Below, one piece after another: positions 6,201-12,356 of a stretch of 12,356 bases of DNA; positions within the stretch are counted from its first letter, which is position 1; the number at the start of each line of letters is the position of its first letter. The notes beneath the pieces were generated by a model. It was given only the letters and a program-made list of their open reading frames with translations, searched no databases and was not told where the DNA came from. Position numbers and translations under genes: made by a program. The stretch is from Burkholderiales bacterium UBA2647. Lineage in GTDB: Bacteria; Pseudomonadota; Gammaproteobacteria; Burkholderiales; Burkholderiaceae_E. Location: contig DENJ01000055.1 of assembly GCA_002359635.1 (NCBI GenBank), positions 1-12,356 on the forward strand, given 5' to 3'.

Positions 6201-6947
6201 ATGATCAGCACTACCCCAATCACATTGCGCAACCTGACCGTAGCGTATCGAGGTCACCCTGCGGTACATCATTTGTCGGGTGAATTCGAGGCGGGCTCAT
6301 TGACCGCCGTGGTCGGCCCCAACGGGGCTGGCAAGACGACCTTGCTCGCGGCGATCATGGGGGGGCTGAAGCCAACAGAGGGCGAAGTCCAACTGGCTGC
6401 TGAAATGCGGGGGCGAATTGCTTGGCTGCCGCAGCAAGCCACCATCGATCGCAGCTTCCCGGTCTGTGTATTTGATCTGGTCGCGCTTGGTCACTGGGGC
6501 AGCGTCGGCAGCTTTCGAGCGTTGAGTGCTGCCCAGTCTGAACAAGTGCTTCATGCATTGCAGGCCGTAGGGCTTGGGGGCTTTGAGCGTCGCAGCATTG
6601 GTGAGTTGTCCGCCGGTCAGTTCCAGCGCGTGCTGTTCGCGCGTGTTCTGTTGCAGGATGCCCCGGTGATCTTGCTTGATGAGCCCTTTAACGCCATTGA
6701 CGCACGCACGACCGCAGATTTGCTGGCTGTGGTTGCACGCTGGCATACAGAGGCCCGAACCGTGATTGCTGTATTGCATGATCTCGAACAGGTGCGTGAG
6801 CACTTCGATCAGACTTTACTGCTGGCCCGACGCTGCGTGGCTTGGGGGCCGACTGCGGAGGTGCTTCAAGCCGCAAATCTGTTTCGCGCCCGCCAGATGG
6901 CTGAAGCTTGGAAAGACAATGCACCTGTCTGCCAGGAGCTTGCATGA
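6201..6947 (+). CDS. znuC: Zinc ABC transporter, ATP-binding protein
   Basis: A 248-residue ABC ATPase that powers the ZnuB permease at the inner membrane. Walker A GPNGAGKTT lies at 39-47, the Q-loop at 78-79 (LPQQ), the signature LSAGQFQRV at 136-144, Walker B VILLDEP at 156-162 and the H-loop His193 (VLHD). The overall pattern fits the cluster-9 zinc/manganese family (ZnuC, AztA, MntB). No clear Shine-Dalgarno site precedes the ATG, so translation may depend on coupling with the small gene just upstream. The stop overlaps znuB (ATGA). The C-terminal zinc-binding histidine stretch seen in some ZnuC proteins is absent. Confidence 0.92.
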   Translation: MISTTPITLRNLTVAYRGHPAVHHLSGEFEAGSLTAVVGPNGAGKTTLLAAIMGGLKPTEGEVQLAAEMRGRIAWLPQQATIDRSFPVCVFDLVALGHWGSVGSFRALSAAQSEQVLHALQAVGLGGFERRSIGELSAGQFQRVLFARVLLQDAPVILLDEPFNAIDARTTADLLAVVARWHTEARTVIAVLHDLEQVREHFDQTLLLARRCVAWGPTAEVLQAANLFRARQMAEAWKDNAPVCQELA

Positions 6948-7819
6948 CGCTGACTTCGCTTCTGGTCCAGCCTTTTGCTGATTACGGCTTCATGCGCAGC
7001 GCTCTGGTAGCGACCTTTGCGCTCGCGTTGGGCAGCGCTCCCATTGGGACGCTGCTGGTCCTGCGTCGCATGAGTCTGGTGGGCGATGCGATGGCACATG
7101 CCCTGTTACCCGGGGCCGCCTTGGGCTTTTTAATCGCGGGGTTTTCGCTGGCAGCCATGAGCATTGGCGGTTTCATCGCTGCCTTGAGCGTGGCGCTCGC
7201 TGCTGGCTTTGTCACCCGGGCCACTGCCCAACGCGAGGACGCGAGCTTTGCGGCCTTCTATCTGATCGCACTGGCGCTTGGCGTCCTGCTGGTCTCCACA
7301 CATGGCAGCAGCGTTGACCTGATGCATATGCTGTTCGGCACCATCCTCGCGGTCGATGACGTGGCACTATTTCTCATGGCAGGAGTCGCAAGTGCATCGC
7401 TGCTGGCGCTGGCAGTGATGTATCGACCTTTGGTCGTTGAGTGTCTGGACCCAGGATTTCTCCAGAACGTAGGCGGAAGTGGCCCGCTGATACACATGCT
7501 GTTTCTGGTCTTGACGGTTGCTAATCTGGTGGCTGGCTTCCAGGCGCTTGGCACCTTGATGGCGGTGGGTTTGATGATGCTACCTGCAACCGCAGCGCGC
7601 TTTTGGGCCAGTGAAGTCTGGAGCCTGATGCTGGCCGCGACGCTGATCGCGATGGTTTCCGGCTTTGTTGGATTACTGCTCTCGTTTCATGCCGAGTGGC
7701 CATCTGGTCCAGCCATCGTGTTAGTAGCTGGCTTGATCTATCTCATCTCTATCGCCGCCGGATACCGTGATGGCTTGCTCTGGCAATACCTTCAACGCAG
7801 CAAGCATCGGATCGCATGA
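6944..7819 (+). CDS. znuB: Zinc ABC transporter, permease
   Basis: A 291-residue, strongly hydrophobic ABC-3 family permease with roughly eight or nine membrane spans. Family landmarks are RRMSLVGDAMAHALLPGAALGF near the N-terminus (about 42-63) and the late TLMAVGLMMLPAT block, which touches the ATPase and lines the channel. I start at ATG 6944: AGGAG lies at 6934-6938, and the ATG overlaps the znuC stop. The frame is open back to 6908 but that would overlap znuC by a further 36 bases without a ribosome site. It ends in an ATGA overlap with the binding-protein gene. Confidence 0.92.
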   Translation: MTLTSLLVQPFADYGFMRSALVATFALALGSAPIGTLLVLRRMSLVGDAMAHALLPGAALGFLIAGFSLAAMSIGGFIAALSVALAAGFVTRATAQREDASFAAFYLIALALGVLLVSTHGSSVDLMHMLFGTILAVDDVALFLMAGVASASLLALAVMYRPLVVECLDPGFLQNVGGSGPLIHMLFLVLTVANLVAGFQALGTLMAVGLMMLPATAARFWASEVWSLMLAATLIAMVSGFVGLLLSFHAEWPSGPAIVLVAGLIYLISIAAGYRDGLLWQYLQRSKHRIA

Positions 7820-8712
7820 TGAGCTTTTCACGCCGTCACTTACTCCTGTCCTTGCTCATGCTTGCGGCGCTACCGGCATTGGCACAAAAGGCCCGCCCGC
7901 TGCGGGTCGTTGCAAGCTTCTCCATTCTTGCCGATTTGCTGCGAAACGTGGGTGGTGACGCAGTCGACGTTTCAGCACTTGTCGGTCCAGACGCCGATGC
8001 GCACGTATTTGAACCGAGCCCGACCGATGCGAAGCGACTGGCCGACGCAGACCTCGTGGTCATGAATGGGCTGGGCTTTGAAGGCTGGATGGATCGGTTA
8101 GTGAGGTCTTCCGGCTATCGTGGTCCGATCATGATTGCGAGTACAGGCATTACGCCTCGCAGAATTGGCAACGAACCCGACCCGCATGCCTGGCAAGACC
8201 TCGCCCATGCACGCCTATACGTCCTAAACATTCTTGACGCCTTAATCAATATAAGGCCGTTCGATACTGCGGGTTTTAAGCAGCGAGCGACGCAATACCT
8301 TGCCCGTCTGACGGATCTCGATGCCGAGTTAAGAAAGGTCTTTGCAGGCATCCCCAAGGCGCAGCGGCGTGTCATTACCTCGCACGATGCCTTTGGTTAT
8401 TTTGGCGATGCCTATGGAATTGAGTTTCTTTCGCCGCAAGGCATGAGCACAGACAGTGAAGCTTCAGCATCAGCTGTCGCACGACTGGTCGACCAAATTC
8501 GACGTGAAGGCGTACGCGCGGTATTTGTCGAAAACATAACAGACCCAAGACTCGTCGAGCGCATTGCACGGGAGGGCGGCGTAACGCTCGGCGGAAAACT
8601 CTATTCCGATGCGCTCTCTAAGCCTGGCACAGAAGCCGACACCTATCTGAAGCTGTTTGCGCACAACGCCAAGACCATTGCAGGCAGTTTGATGACTGCT
8701 CGGATTCGTTGA
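7816..8712 (+). CDS. znuA: Periplasmic zinc-binding protein of the ABC importer
   Basis: A 298-residue cluster A-I metal-binding lipoprotein-like or periplasmic protein. A signal peptide is clear: RRHLLLSLLMLAALPALA, with cleavage after residue 23. The metal ligands line up with the family as His63 (DAHVFEPSP), His124 (DPHAWQD), His190 (SHDAFGYF) and Asp265 (YSDAL). The His/Asp-rich loop that marks ZnuA of E. coli is missing: only a short RIGNEPD run precedes His124. In that it is closer to AztC or manganese-type binding proteins. The genomic setting (zur, COG0523) still favours zinc. It starts in the ATGA overlap with znuB; 31 bases separate it from the receptor gene. Confidence 0.9.
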   Translation: MMSFSRRHLLLSLLMLAALPALAQKARPLRVVASFSILADLLRNVGGDAVDVSALVGPDADAHVFEPSPTDAKRLADADLVVMNGLGFEGWMDRLVRSSGYRGPIMIASTGITPRRIGNEPDPHAWQDLAHARLYVLNILDALINIRPFDTAGFKQRATQYLARLTDLDAELRKVFAGIPKAQRRVITSHDAFGYFGDAYGIEFLSPQGMSTDSEASASAVARLVDQIRREGVRAVFVENITDPRLVERIAREGGVTLGGKLYSDALSKPGTEADTYLKLFAHNAKTIAGSLMTARIR

Positions 8713-8743
8713 CTCACTTACTTCTCTCAACTTAAAGGCAACC

Positions 8744-10960
8744 ATGAAATCACAAATGAACCTACCTCCTTTTGCATCTCATATCGCCTGGCTTGGCCTG
8801 TGCGTATCTGCCCCACTTGCGTTTCCAATTTGGGCGAGCGCCGCCGAGCCGATCTCTGCGTTGGCACAGAGCCGCACTGATCTACCTGCTGGAAGTAACA
8901 CCACGGCACCAACGTTGCCACCCGTGGTGGTGACCGGTCGGCCCAGCGCAACCGTGCAGGGCGCGCTACGAGAGGACATCGTCAAAACCGAGACGATCAA
9001 TGCTCAAGAAATGGCAAAGACGGGGGCGACCAACTTGACCGAGCTGATGTCGCACCGACCGGGTATCGATGTGCAAGTCGAATGCTCTGTGTGCAACGTG
9101 CGCAACATCACCTTAAACAATCTCCCTGGTCGTTTTACGACATTGATGCTTGACGGCGTTCCCATCTTTTCGTCGGTCTCCAATGCATACGGCCTGGACA
9201 TGATTGGGCTGAACGGTTTGGAGCGGGTGGACATCGCTCGTGGTGCGGGAGCTAGCCTGATTGCACCTGAGTCGTTGGGGGGCACGGTCAACTTGGTCAC
9301 CAAGCGGCCCACGCGGGATGGCGGCGAAATTGACCTCAGCGGCGGCAGCTACGGATTTCGGCGAGGTACAGGATATGCGGCGAAGACCTTCGATGGCGGT
9401 GCCGTATCGTTCAGCGGAACCCTACAGAACCACAACAGCGTTGATGGCATCGGTACGGGCATATCTCAGTATGCGGGCTATGACCGCCAACTTTTTGGCA
9501 TGGGCTTGTTTTTGGATGATGTGGGCGGATTCAAGATCAAGAGTCGCTACGACCACATTGATGAGAAGCGCATGGGTGGTCCACTAGGAAACGACTATGA
9601 CGCCGTGCGTTCCAGCACCAGCGGCAATCCCTTCGATTTCAGCAAGGGGCCACATGGCTCCCCCGATCCGAATTACTGGGTTAACCCGTCCGACGGCACC
9701 TTGGTGGGACCGTATAACGACGGACGTTTTGGTTTGTCGCAAACAATCTTTACCAAGCGCGACCAGTTTGCGGGCACGGCCGAGCGCGCTTTCGGCGACA
9801 CCAAACTCCGTTTTGTACTGGGATATGCTGACCATAAGCAAGACTCTTGGTACGGCGGCGATGCCGACTATTTCGGCAAGCAAAAACAGTATTACCTAGA
9901 GAGCAGTGTCCAGTTGCCGGTGGCTAGCACGCTCGTCACCGCTGGGCTGACTTACCGTTATGAAGATCTGCACAGCCGGTCCATCAGCAAGGATCCCTCA
10001 TCACCCACCTTCGGAACCCAGCGCACCGATGCTGACACCTACATCTATCGAACACCTGGAGTTTTCCTGCAGGGCTATCGGACCTTCTTCGACAAGCAGC
10101 TTGAAGTCAATGCCAGCCTCCGCCACGACCAAAACAATGTTTATGGAGGTATCACAACGCCACGCTTGAACATGCTGTGGCATCACTCGGATAACGTTTC
10201 AAGTCGGTTTGCAGCCGGTCAGGGCTATCGATTTCCGACTTCTTTCTTCGAGTTAGAGCATGCCATTTTGTCAGCGCCCGCAGTGGATCGCTCGCAAGCG
10301 AAACCGGAGAAATCAAATAACTTGTCGTACGCACTGAACTATGCCGATGATCGTTTCGCTGTCACCGCCTCGGTCAACCACACGACGATTAAGAATCTCG
10401 CACTTTTCGTCGATGACACAGCGAATTCAGGTAACTACCTGCTGCAACCAGCACGCAGTAACTACACCATCAACAACTTTGACCTCGTGGGCACGTGGCA
10501 AGTAACACCTCGCGACTCCCTGACCGCTGGCTTCGAACGCTACCAGTACAAATTCAATGCAGCTGACTTCCAGGGTAGCCTGTTCGCTCGCCCTGACTAC
10601 CGCGTCACTCTCGCGTTCGACCACGATGCCGGCCCGTGGGATTTCAATGTTCGCGCCACTTACACCGGACCGCAGGATCTGGCGAAGTTTTACGACTACG
10701 CAAACAGTCCGCGCTTCAACCTGGACGGCACAGCTAAACCGAACAAGAGTCCCGGTTTTTGGATCATGGATCTGCGCACTTCGTACCAGATGAATAAAAC
10801 TCTGCAGATCTACGCTGGTGTCAACAACGTCTTTGATTATCAACAGGCAAAGAAGGACAACTTTCTGTGGTTGGATGGGCAAGGTAATTTGGACGTAACG
10901 CACATCTGGGGTCCGCGCATTGGACGCACCGTAGTGGCCGGACTCAAGTTGAGCTTTTAA
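8744..10960 (+). CDS. TonB-dependent outer-membrane receptor, probable zinc uptake
   Basis: A 738-residue beta-barrel receptor driven by TonB. A signal peptide spans about 1-33 (ASA cleavage). The TonB box is probably PPVVVTG at 59-65, the plug runs to about residue 190 (LDGVPI, GLERVDIARG, GGTVNLVTKRP), and a long barrel ends in the outer-membrane signal KLSF with terminal Phe. The plug contains a CxxC pair, Cys114 and Cys117 (ECSVCNVRNI), facing the region where plug loops meet substrate in related receptors. Those are the only cysteines in the mature protein by my reading. Placement between znuA and a thioredoxin-like gene argues for zinc or a zinc-ligand complex, as for ZnuD, although ZnuD has a histidine-rich loop that I do not see here. 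AAAGG lies at 8734-8738 before the ATG. Confidence 0.88.
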   Translation: MKSQMNLPPFASHIAWLGLCVSAPLAFPIWASAAEPISALAQSRTDLPAGSNTTAPTLPPVVVTGRPSATVQGALREDIVKTETINAQEMAKTGATNLTELMSHRPGIDVQVECSVCNVRNITLNNLPGRFTTLMLDGVPIFSSVSNAYGLDMIGLNGLERVDIARGAGASLIAPESLGGTVNLVTKRPTRDGGEIDLSGGSYGFRRGTGYAAKTFDGGAVSFSGTLQNHNSVDGIGTGISQYAGYDRQLFGMGLFLDDVGGFKIKSRYDHIDEKRMGGPLGNDYDAVRSSTSGNPFDFSKGPHGSPDPNYWVNPSDGTLVGPYNDGRFGLSQTIFTKRDQFAGTAERAFGDTKLRFVLGYADHKQDSWYGGDADYFGKQKQYYLESSVQLPVASTLVTAGLTYRYEDLHSRSISKDPSSPTFGTQRTDADTYIYRTPGVFLQGYRTFFDKQLEVNASLRHDQNNVYGGITTPRLNMLWHHSDNVSSRFAAGQGYRFPTSFFELEHAILSAPAVDRSQAKPEKSNNLSYALNYADDRFAVTASVNHTTIKNLALFVDDTANSGNYLLQPARSNYTINNFDLVGTWQVTPRDSLTAGFERYQYKFNAADFQGSLFARPDYRVTLAFDHDAGPWDFNVRATYTGPQDLAKFYDYANSPRFNLDGTAKPNKSPGFWIMDLRTSYQMNKTLQIYAGVNNVFDYQQAKKDNFLWLDGQGNLDVTHIWGPRIGRTVVAGLKLSF

Positions 10961-11490
10961 TGAAAGTGCGGCTTCTATCAGTGTTCCGGGTGCTGACCAC
11001 ACTCGGAATGCTTGTGACCTGCCAGCTTTCGATGGCGGCATCGCCATCAATGAACTTCGAGCTACCAAGGCTTGACGGTAGTGCATTTATCCGGCTGAAC
11101 GACTATGCCGGACGCCCTGTGCTGCTGAATTTTTGGGGCAGCGAGTGCCCACCTTGTGTCGCCGAACTGCCCCTGCTGTTTTCGCAGGCACAGCGTCACC
11201 CAGGAATACAGTTTCTTGGCATTGCGGTTGACCCGCGTGCCACGGCGACGCGCTTTCTTGCGCGCATGCAGCCTACATACCCCCAACTCATCGCTTTGAC
11301 CCAGCCGGACGTTCTCATGCGGCGTTTCGGAAACAAGCTCGGTGGATTGCCGTACACGGTGATCGTCAATGGGCAGCACGAGATCTGCAACTCGCACTTG
11401 GGTGAGGTCGACGAGAAGTGGCTATCGTCTGCCATTGCAGCTTGCAGTGGGGGCGCTCCCGCCATGTCCTCCAAAGGGGCAAATCGATGA
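10960..11490 (+). CDS. TlpA/ResA-like periplasmic thioredoxin
   Basis: A 176-residue thioredoxin-fold protein with an N-terminal signal segment (cleavage near MAA, 25-27). The active site is CPPC at 63-66 in the run NFWGSECPPCVAELP, with the cis-proline at Pro131 (GGLPYT). These are marks of TlpA/ResA/CcmG-type reductants that act in the periplasm. There are further cysteines at Cys143 and near the C-terminus, possibly a second disulfide. The ATG overlaps the receptor stop (TAATG) and the TGA overlaps the next small gene. Because the receptor has a CxxC pair, reducing that pair is a natural guess for its role. A helper in cytochrome maturation is the usual alternative, but no cytochrome genes are nearby. 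Confidence 0.88.
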   Translation: MKVRLLSVFRVLTTLGMLVTCQLSMAASPSMNFELPRLDGSAFIRLNDYAGRPVLLNFWGSECPPCVAELPLLFSQAQRHPGIQFLGIAVDPRATATRFLARMQPTYPQLIALTQPDVLMRRFGNKLGGLPYTVIVNGQHEICNSHLGEVDEKWLSSAIAACSGGAPAMSSKGANR

Positions 11491-11627
11491 CACCGATCAC
11501 GCAACATAACGTCGCAATCGTTTCGCCCACATCTCTTCGATACCTCGAACAGGCCTCTCATAGAGAGAGGACCACAGCCGGACGTGTACTGCTCGCCGGT
11601 CAGTCCTTTTCAGAAGATCAAAAATAG
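11487..11627 (+). CDS. Hypothetical protein of 46 residues
   Basis: The frame begins at an ATG overlapping the thioredoxin stop (ATGA), with AAAGGGG eight bases upstream, and ends TAG at 11625-11627, just before the third GTPase. The product opens MTPITQHNVAIVSPTSLRYL and is followed by a charged, helix-prone half (EQASHRERTTAGRVLLAG). It has no cysteine, membrane span or signal peptide, and I do not recognise a family. Without it there would be a 147-base gap in a compact operon, and its stop lies ten bases before the next start. It could be a small real protein or the remains of a larger one. Confidence 0.5.
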   Translation: MTPITQHNVAIVSPTSLRYLEQASHRERTTAGRVLLAGQSFSEDQK

Positions 11628-11637
11628 GAGCTTCACC

Positions 11638-11742
11638 ATGCCGCTCATTCCTGTCACCATTCTTACCGGCTTCCTCGGCAGTGGCAAGACCACACTATTG
11701 AACCGCATCCTGAAAGAACAGCACGGTCACCGCATCGCCGTC
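11638..11742 (+). pseudogene. COG0523 GTPase 3, cut after 35 codons
   Basis: After a strong ribosome site (AGGAG at 11626-11630), the frame gives MPLIPVTILTGFLGSGKTTL and continues to HGHRIAV, a textbook COG0523 N-terminus with Walker A at 11-19. The family would continue with the ENEFGE switch region and the CxCC motif; instead the frame turns into foreign sequence at about 11742 and stops at 11853. The GTPase core, metal motif and C-terminal domain are all missing from this window, so the gene is broken here. It was evidently the third COG0523 protein of the locus, coupled behind the thioredoxin and the 46-residue gene. Whether the remainder survives beyond the rearranged DNA cannot be seen. 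Confidence 0.88.
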
Positions 11743-12078
11743 AACCTTGATCTGTACTCGCCCGCTGCTCAGGAGCTTGTAGAGGCGGCGGTATCTTTCG
11801 CGGTGAAAGAATGCCTCCGTATCGATCGGCTCCTGGTTCCAACGCTCTTTTAGCGCTACCTCCCGTGCGGCCTTGGACACCATGACGTCGTGCGGGTCCA
11901 ACTCGCTGTTGCAGACGATCCGAACATCGTTGATGTCCTCGATCTGTTCGCCGACCAGCTCCAAGATGGATGACCGGAAATAGCCCGCGATCCGTTTGTA
12001 GGACCGCGCGCCCTTGAGTCGATTCGCCAAGAACACATGGTCCAGGCGTTGCCGCAGCGATGAAAACCTCTGGATCAA
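11743..12078 (-). pseudogene. PLD-domain SNF2-type helicase, N-terminal fragment
   Basis: Reading leftwards from a TTG at 12078, 112 codons give a phospholipase D-like N-terminal region as found in large SNF2-type helicases. Landmarks are RSYKRIAGYFRSSILELVG at about 25-43, VRIVCNSELDP at 52-62 and ALKERWN at 75-81. It breaks off at IKV, exactly where the third GTPase sequence begins on the other strand, before the HxK catalytic part of a PLD domain would appear. The frame continues upstream of the TTG to 12333, but that part does not look like the family. The start is uncertain. Related helicases often belong to restriction- or defence-type operons; this fragment cannot function alone. Confidence 0.65.
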
Positions 12079-12144
12079 GGTGTCACACCTGCTCGCGTCG
12101 TACCAGATCGCGCAAGACCATGGCGCGACTCGCCAATCTTGGCG
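12073..12144. repeat. Cluster of short palindromes at the helicase junction
   Basis: Two perfect inverted repeats lie close together: AGGTGTCACACCT at 12078-12090 and CGCCAATCTTGGCG at 12131-12144. TGGCG at 12121-12125 also pairs with CGCCA at 12131-12135. In addition GATCAAGGT at 12073-12081 is the inverted copy of ACCTTGATC at 11744-11752. They frame the minus-strand helicase piece and may be relics of the recombination that placed it, or chance in GC-rich DNA. Confidence 0.4.
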
Positions 12145-12175
12145 CGCGGATTCATCTTCACTAGGCGCTGGCGTA
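12075..12175 (-). pseudogene. Possible end of the gene upstream of the helicase
   Basis: A second minus-strand frame ends at TGA 12077-12075, overlapping the helicase TTG start as TTGA, which is how coupled genes often meet. Its last residues read LRQRLVKMNPRAKIGESRHG and then ARSGTTRAGVTP. The overlap suggests the real C-terminus of a preceding operon gene, carried along with the helicase piece. I do not recognise the protein, and the right edge of this fragment is only a guess at where the plus-strand helicase piece takes over. Confidence 0.25.
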
Positions 12176-12180
12176 GTGCT

Positions 12181-12356
12181 GCCACGGCGATCCGCGATGA
12201 GCTTGCGAGAGCCGAGGCCGTTGACCCGAAACTGAACGCAGTGCGCTGGTTTCTCAGCCAGCACCGCAGTAGTGGACAAACGTGGAGTGAGCTGGGCTGC
12301 ATCATCTTCTCGCAGTACTACGACACGGCCCACTGGGTGGCCACGGAGCTTGCGAA
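12181..12356 (+). pseudogene. SNF2-type helicase, C-terminal domain fragment (runs off window)
   Basis: On the plus strand, a frame without a plausible start codon reads DPKLNAVRWFLSQHR, then WSELGCIIFSQYYDTAHWVA, and leaves the window open. This is the start of a Helicase_C domain (the DPKL and IIFSQYYDT blocks) of the same large helicase type whose N-terminal part lies on the minus strand just to the left. It is therefore the 3' part of such a gene, detached from its ATPase core. The left edge is uncertain between about 12100 and 12181. Whether the rest of the domain is intact lies beyond the window. Confidence 0.65.

Noticed and set aside
8713..8743. Operator or promoter in the gap before the receptor gene
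   Set aside because: The 31 bases contain only a ribosome site; no palindrome or promoter-like pair is visible.
10427..11086. 219-codon minus-strand frame across the receptor and thioredoxin genes
   Set aside because: It spans the boundary of two clear plus-strand genes and has no recognisable motif.

Overview
The window reads as a zinc-starvation (Zur) locus from a GC-rich betaproteobacterium. Burkholderiales, perhaps Comamonadaceae, is my guess from protein style and base composition, not from a search. Two divergent gene sets leave a short intergenic region at about 4756-4838. That region holds two imperfect palindromes that look like Fur/Zur-type operators.

Minus-strand arm (reading right to left from 4755): zur, a frameshifted FmdB-like zinc-ribbon gene, a COG0523 (CobW/ZigA-type) GTPase, a cysteinyl-tRNA synthetase paralogue, yidD, a QueD/PTPS-like enzyme and a 3'-truncated gamma-carbonic anhydrase. 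From the GTPase onward every junction is a 4-8 base overlap, so this part is one translationally coupled operon. Its logic matches the known low-zinc response: metal-delivery GTPases plus spare copies of zinc-dependent enzymes.

Plus-strand arm (from 4839): a second COG0523 GTPase, a 42-residue membrane miniprotein, znuC-, znuB- and znuA-like ABC importer genes, a TonB-dependent receptor with a CxxC pair in its plug, a periplasmic TlpA-like thioredoxin, a 46-residue unknown protein, and the first 35 codons of a third COG0523 GTPase. Together these can take zinc across the outer membrane (receptor), capture it in the periplasm (ZnuA), pump it in (ZnuBC) and hand it to proteins (GTPases).

Both arms are broken at their far ends. 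On the left, the carbonic anhydrase gene is cut about 180 bases before the start of an IS3-type orfA transposase that runs off the window. On the right, the third GTPase is cut at about 11742 by DNA carrying two oppositely oriented pieces of a PLD/SNF2-type helicase: the N-terminal piece on the minus strand and the C-terminal helicase piece on the plus strand. The zinc locus therefore sits between two rearrangement junctions.

The points most worth a second look are the coupled small membrane protein, the receptor/thioredoxin pair, the frameshifted zinc ribbon, the paralogue set that includes yidD, and the inverted helicase pieces bounded by a 9-base inverted repeat. All family names come from motif recognition by eye; no database was consulted.
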